Origin: Acidobacteriota bacterium
GTDB lineage: Bacteria; Acidobacteriota; Terriglobia; Acidiferrales; UBA7541
Length of the DNA: 45,493 nucleotides
Direction of reading: 5' to 3'
Assembly (NCBI GenBank): GCA_003154775.1
Contig: PMES01000143.1
Span: 1-45,493 of the forward strand
A program made the translations under genes and the position numbers. Positions within the stretch are counted from its first letter, which is position 1, and every line of letters starts with the position of its first letter. Below are positions 43,322-45,493 of this stretch, piece after piece. The notes under the pieces were generated by a model. The model did no database searches and had not been told where the DNA came from. It was given only the letters and a program-made list of their open reading frames with translations.

Positions 43322-45322
43322 TCAATAAGCAAGGGCTGATTTGCGTGCTGACCCTGTTTCTGCTTTCGTTTGGCTTGGCACGTCTTCTGAAACTGCGAGG
43401 AGGCATTCTCTGCCGTCGAGCTCGATGGTCTCCGCCGAATAGATCGTCTCGATAGGCTCACCGGTACTTCTCCGGAAGCGGGTTATGCGATTCCGGACGC
43501 CGTGCTCGCGAAGCTCGACCAACATCCGCTGGCGCTCGGTCGGATCATCCCAGATGCCGATCTCAAACACAGTTCGGTCAAGAACGTCTTGGCGCGAATA
43601 GCCGTAGCGGCGCTCGAATGCGTCGTTTACGTCCAAGATGCGGCCTTCCTCGATGGTCGTGATAGAAAATGCGATGGGGCTTGAACGGAACACCTTCGTA
43701 AATCGCTCTTCTGAGAGAGTCCGGTCTTTCTCAGCTTTCCGAAGCGCCTGCTTTGTGATTTCGAGATCGGCAAGACGGTGCTCCAACTCGGTCCCATAGA
43801 TCTCCGCACGCTCGTACAAGCGCGCGTTCTGAATGGCAACCGCGGCAGGGATAGCGAGCGACTTGGCAAGACGCATATGCTCCGGCGAAAAAGCGTTCCC
43901 GCGTGTATCTCCGAGCGAGAGAAAACCAAGGACCTGCTGCGATGCCACAAGCGGTACACAAAGCCAAGACCGTAGATGGGAAAAGCCTTTGAAAGCATCC
44001 CACTCTGCCTCGCTCGTCGTGTCAGGCACGAGCAGACTATTCTTGGTAGCAAGAACCTGCATTAGAAACCGACTGTCCTTCGCATCGAGGGTGAGGGGAG
44101 ATCTTGGGACTCGACGATTCGTTTCGTAATTGTGAGCCTCACGCGCAAGGAAGAGGCGGGTATCTGCCTCCACGAGCAGCACTCGCGCTGACTCACACGG
44201 AATCAGTTTCAACAACGATTGGAGTAGTGTGTCGAGAACATAATCCATGCTGAGGTTCTGCGTGAGTGCGAGGCTCGTCTTGCGGAACGCTTCGGCTTCC
44301 TCCCACGCCGACTCGGCCAAATCGAGGTTCCTGGCCATCTGCTCTTCTGCAGACTTTCGCGCTGAAATGTCCAGGGCAGTTCCTGCGAGGCGTAGGACAT
44401 TCCCCGCGGAATCCCGGATCGCGACTCCGCGGACCCACACCCAGCGGGTCGAGTTGTCTGGTCTGGTGATGCGGAACTCTTCGTCGAACTGGCCGGTCTG
44501 CACCGATTCGCCGAGCCGAGAAAGAACGCGGACACGGTCCTCGGGGTGTATGACCTCTTCGTAGGATTTGGGATCTTCCTTCAGTGACTCACAGGAGCGG
44601 CCGGTGATCGCTTCATAAGCTGGGTTGACGTAGAGGACCTTCATGTTCTCAGCGTCCAGCATCCAGACAATCTCATGGATGTTGGTGGCCATCTGCTGAA
44701 ATCGTTCTTCACTGTCGCGCAGAGCTGCCTCTACTTGTTTCCTACGGGTGATATCGCGCAGAACGGCAACGTGCCGCCCGGGCAGGTAGTGCGCCTTTGC
44801 CATATATTCAACGCAGATCGTCTCGCCATCCCCTCGCAAAATCCGTGTCTCGCCGTGTTCGTATTGGCGGTCGAGGAAGCGTCTCCAAGCATCCTCGAAA
44901 TCTCCCGCGCTTGGGCAGAATTTACCTATTGGCTCACCTATGAGTCCGCCGCGGTCACCGCGGAATAGGGTTAGTGCCGCTGGATTTGCTTCGAGACAGA
45001 TCCCTTGCTCGTTGAGAATCAGAATCCCATCGAGCGTGCTGTCGAAGACGGACTTGTATTCGCGCTCGGTGGCATCGAGGACGTTCACAGTCTCCCGATG
45101 TTCGCGGCGAGCCAAAAGAAGGAAGCGGACATGGAGTACAATTGCGATGCAGAGAGCAATCAGGACGAGCGTGAGCAGCAGGGAGGACAAAGACCCGCCA
45201 TGGAAATGCGCCCCGAACGCAGCCGCGAGCAGAGTGATAGCTGCGAAGGAGATGAGAATGGAACCGGCGCGCATCCAACGTTGCGACCGAGGTTCAGAGA
45301 AGACTCTATGACGTGTTGGCAT
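43322..45322 (-). CDS. Membrane-bound PAS-PAS-GAF-PAS sensor without a kinase domain
   Basis: 666 residues. Two membrane helices (about 18-37 and 48-70) lead to a PAS domain (about 88-195, STLDGILILNEQGICLEAN), a PAS/PAC domain (about 205-330, HEIVWMLDAENMKVLYVNPA), a GAF domain (about 350-520, LLKLIPCESARVLLVEADTR, LCVPLVASQQVLGFLSLGD) and a third PAS (about 550-650, SPIAFSITTIEEGRILDVND). Such proteins normally end in a histidine kinase or cyclase; this one stops soon after the last PAC, and no transmitter follows. It may be truncated or may signal through a partner. Confidence 0.8.
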   Translation of the reverse strand: MPTRHRVFSEPRSQRWMRAGSILISFAAITLLAAAFGAHFHGGSLSSLLLTLVLIALCIAIVLHVRFLLLARREHRETVNVLDATEREYKSVFDSTLDGILILNEQGICLEANPAALTLFRGDRGGLIGEPIGKFCPSAGDFEDAWRRFLDRQYEHGETRILRGDGETICVEYMAKAHYLPGRHVAVLRDITRRKQVEAALRDSEERFQQMATNIHEIVWMLDAENMKVLYVNPAYEAITGRSCESLKEDPKSYEEVIHPEDRVRVLSRLGESVQTGQFDEEFRITRPDNSTRWVWVRGVAIRDSAGNVLRLAGTALDISARKSAEEQMARNLDLAESAWEEAEAFRKTSLALTQNLSMDYVLDTLLQSLLKLIPCESARVLLVEADTRLFLAREAHNYETNRRVPRSPLTLDAKDSRFLMQVLATKNSLLVPDTTSEAEWDAFKGFSHLRSWLCVPLVASQQVLGFLSLGDTRGNAFSPEHMRLAKSLAIPAAVAIQNARLYERAEIYGTELEHRLADLEITKQALRKAEKDRTLSEERFTKVFRSSPIAFSITTIEEGRILDVNDAFERRYGYSRQDVLDRTVFEIGIWDDPTERQRMLVELREHGVRNRITRFRRSTGEPIETIYSAETIELDGRECLLAVSEDVPSQTKAETGSARKSALAY

Positions 45323-45493
45323 GGCGCCGCCGCCTTAGCGGACTATGAACCAATGGGCGGTGGCGAGTCCTGGACAAAAGAAACGGTATCGGGCAATTAC
45401 GCTCCAATACCTTCACCACCCTCGCAGGATGCTATGCCCCGACGTGGGGAGAGTCAATATGCCATCAGCCGTGGCACTGTCCAGCATTTCTGT

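Noticed and set aside
42957-43406. 149-residue minus-strand frame beside the sensor gene
   Set aside because: It overlaps the sensor in another frame and has low-complexity, domain-free sequence.

Overview
The window looks like chromosome of an acidobacterium (Bryobacter/Solibacter-like or a relative). The main evidence is a full-length Oar-type TonB-dependent receptor with an N-terminal carboxypeptidase-regulatory domain, next to the deleted remains of another; such receptors are abundant in Acidobacteriota. The placement is inferred from protein style only; there is no rRNA or complete tRNA to confirm it.

Left part (1-11.3 kb): ordinary chromosomal genes. A TonB receptor (612-4028, minus) with a clear terminator is preceded by an internally deleted receptor pseudogene (4051-4562). 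A GntR/UTRA regulator (4940-5662) and glucokinase (5810-6820) run the other way, suggesting a sugar-uptake locus. A secreted TPR protein and an aminotransferase-oxidoreductase pair (DegT family, then Gfo/Idh/MocA family) follow on the minus strand. Two 28-bp near-identical direct repeats (434-461 and 11295-11322) match the 3' end of tRNA-Sec (selC) and frame this part.

Junction (11.3-12.1 kb): a frameshifted tyrosine integrase pseudogene lies between the second selC fragment and a 47-bp 3' half of tRNA-Pro(CGG). Both look like attachment-site scars.

Integrative/conjugative element (about 12.1 to at least 38 kb, probably to about 43 kb): first a cargo zone with a plasmid-type small protein, a PIN-like protein, an XRE regulator of a type I recall from Acidobacteria, a PD-(D/E)xK-like protein with an early stop, a zinc-finger/SANT-like protein, a DUF932 protein, and a compact HEPN - small ORF - FRG operon. 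Next comes a 517-residue protein that looks like the two-barrel family of eukaryotic RNA-dependent RNA polymerases and phage YonO. It sits directly downstream of a nearly complete type IV secretion operon: AAA+ ATPase, lytic transglycosylase, VirB9, VirB10, VirB2-like pilins, VirB3, VirB4, two VirB5-like proteins, VirB6 and VirB8, all on the minus strand. No relaxase, VirD4 coupling protein or VirB11 is visible in the window.

Right part (38-45.5 kb): four imperfect 33-bp repeats, a terpenoid-cyclase-fold protein translationally coupled to a Tat-exported DUF362 protein, an internally duplicated unknown protein, a second SANT-like/zinc-finger protein, and a PAS-PAS-GAF-PAS membrane sensor with no kinase domain.

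The most unusual items are the polymerase-like protein attached to the transfer operon, the HEPN-FRG operon, the pilin module repeated across three adjacent T4SS genes, and the selC/tRNA-Pro integration scars.
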